Below are positions 63,740 through 64,000 of a DNA stretch of 64,000 bases, one piece after another (position 1 is the first letter of the stretch; every line of letters starts with the position of its first letter). The stretch comes from Actinomycetes bacterium. Lineage in GTDB: Bacteria; Actinomycetota; Acidimicrobiia; Acidimicrobiales; Palsa-688. The notes under the pieces were generated by a model that saw only the letters and a list, made by a program, of their open reading frames with translations, made no database searches and had not been told where the DNA came from. The translations under genes were made by a program, and so were the position numbers. The stretch spans positions 1 through 64,000 of the forward strand of contig JAKCDU010000018.1 of assembly GCA_021838445.1 (NCBI GenBank). The letters run 5' to 3'.

Positions 63740-64000
63740 CGCACCCCCAGTGTGTGTCGTCCCCGCCAAGGCCACCGTGAAAGCTAACAGAGGTCGTTCC
63801 CGGTGCGAGCTGTCAGGTCGCCGTTGGGTTGGATGCGGCTGCCCGGCAGATCGACCGGGGCGCCGTGGGTAGGTAGCGGCGATCTGCAGGACGAGTCGGA
63901 GCTGGCGGCAGTACATCGACGCCATGGCGGGCAGCATGCAGATGTACTTCGAGCTCCGGGATCGACATGACCGACGCTACTGAGAAGCCGTCCGCCGGGT

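Noticed and set aside
63740-64000. Gene at right edge on minus strand
   Set aside because: Only short, low-information ORFs; no conserved motif before the window ends.

Overview
High-GC actinobacterial chromosome segment, Acidimicrobiia-like by gene content and order (lineage is an inference). Backbone: a membrane GAF-GGDEF-EAL protein; an rsiG-like / XRE / mshA / proC / HTH / SAM-hydroxide-adenosyltransferase / rex run; a heme-siroheme cluster (met8-like, hemA, hemC, cobA-hemD, then hemB, hemL); a geranylgeranyl-reductase-type flavoprotein; and a complete 14-gene nuoA-N operon. The right third is accessory catabolism and redox: acyl-CoA-dehydrogenase/HsaA-like flavoprotein, P450, LLM F420-type oxidoreductase, fused CaiB/BaiF CoA-transferases, ADH, SDR/TetR, ATP-grasp, and a stand-alone LigD-like PE-Pol protein. 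The most unusual stretch is about 6.56-9.66 kb. It is a toxin-antitoxin island around tRNA-Lys(TTT) with a duplicated tRNA 5' half, a 45-bp scar of the neighbouring DUF885 gene, a decayed RelE, a MazEF-type pair and two VapBC-type pairs. The intact pairs each have a palindrome at the promoter, and one VapBC is bracketed by a 29-bp direct repeat. The strongest single inference is that the 175-aa protein at 14235-14762 is an RsiG-type c-di-GMP-binding anti-sigma factor. It has one perfect E(X)3S(X)2R(X)3Q(X)3D motif and a second copy with Q replaced by L. Other notable signals are a 28-bp perfect palindrome at 1528-1555, a coupled small ORF with an apparent -1 frameshift between rsiG and the XRE gene, and several operator or hairpin candidates. 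No CRISPR array, rRNA, transposase or integrase was recognised.
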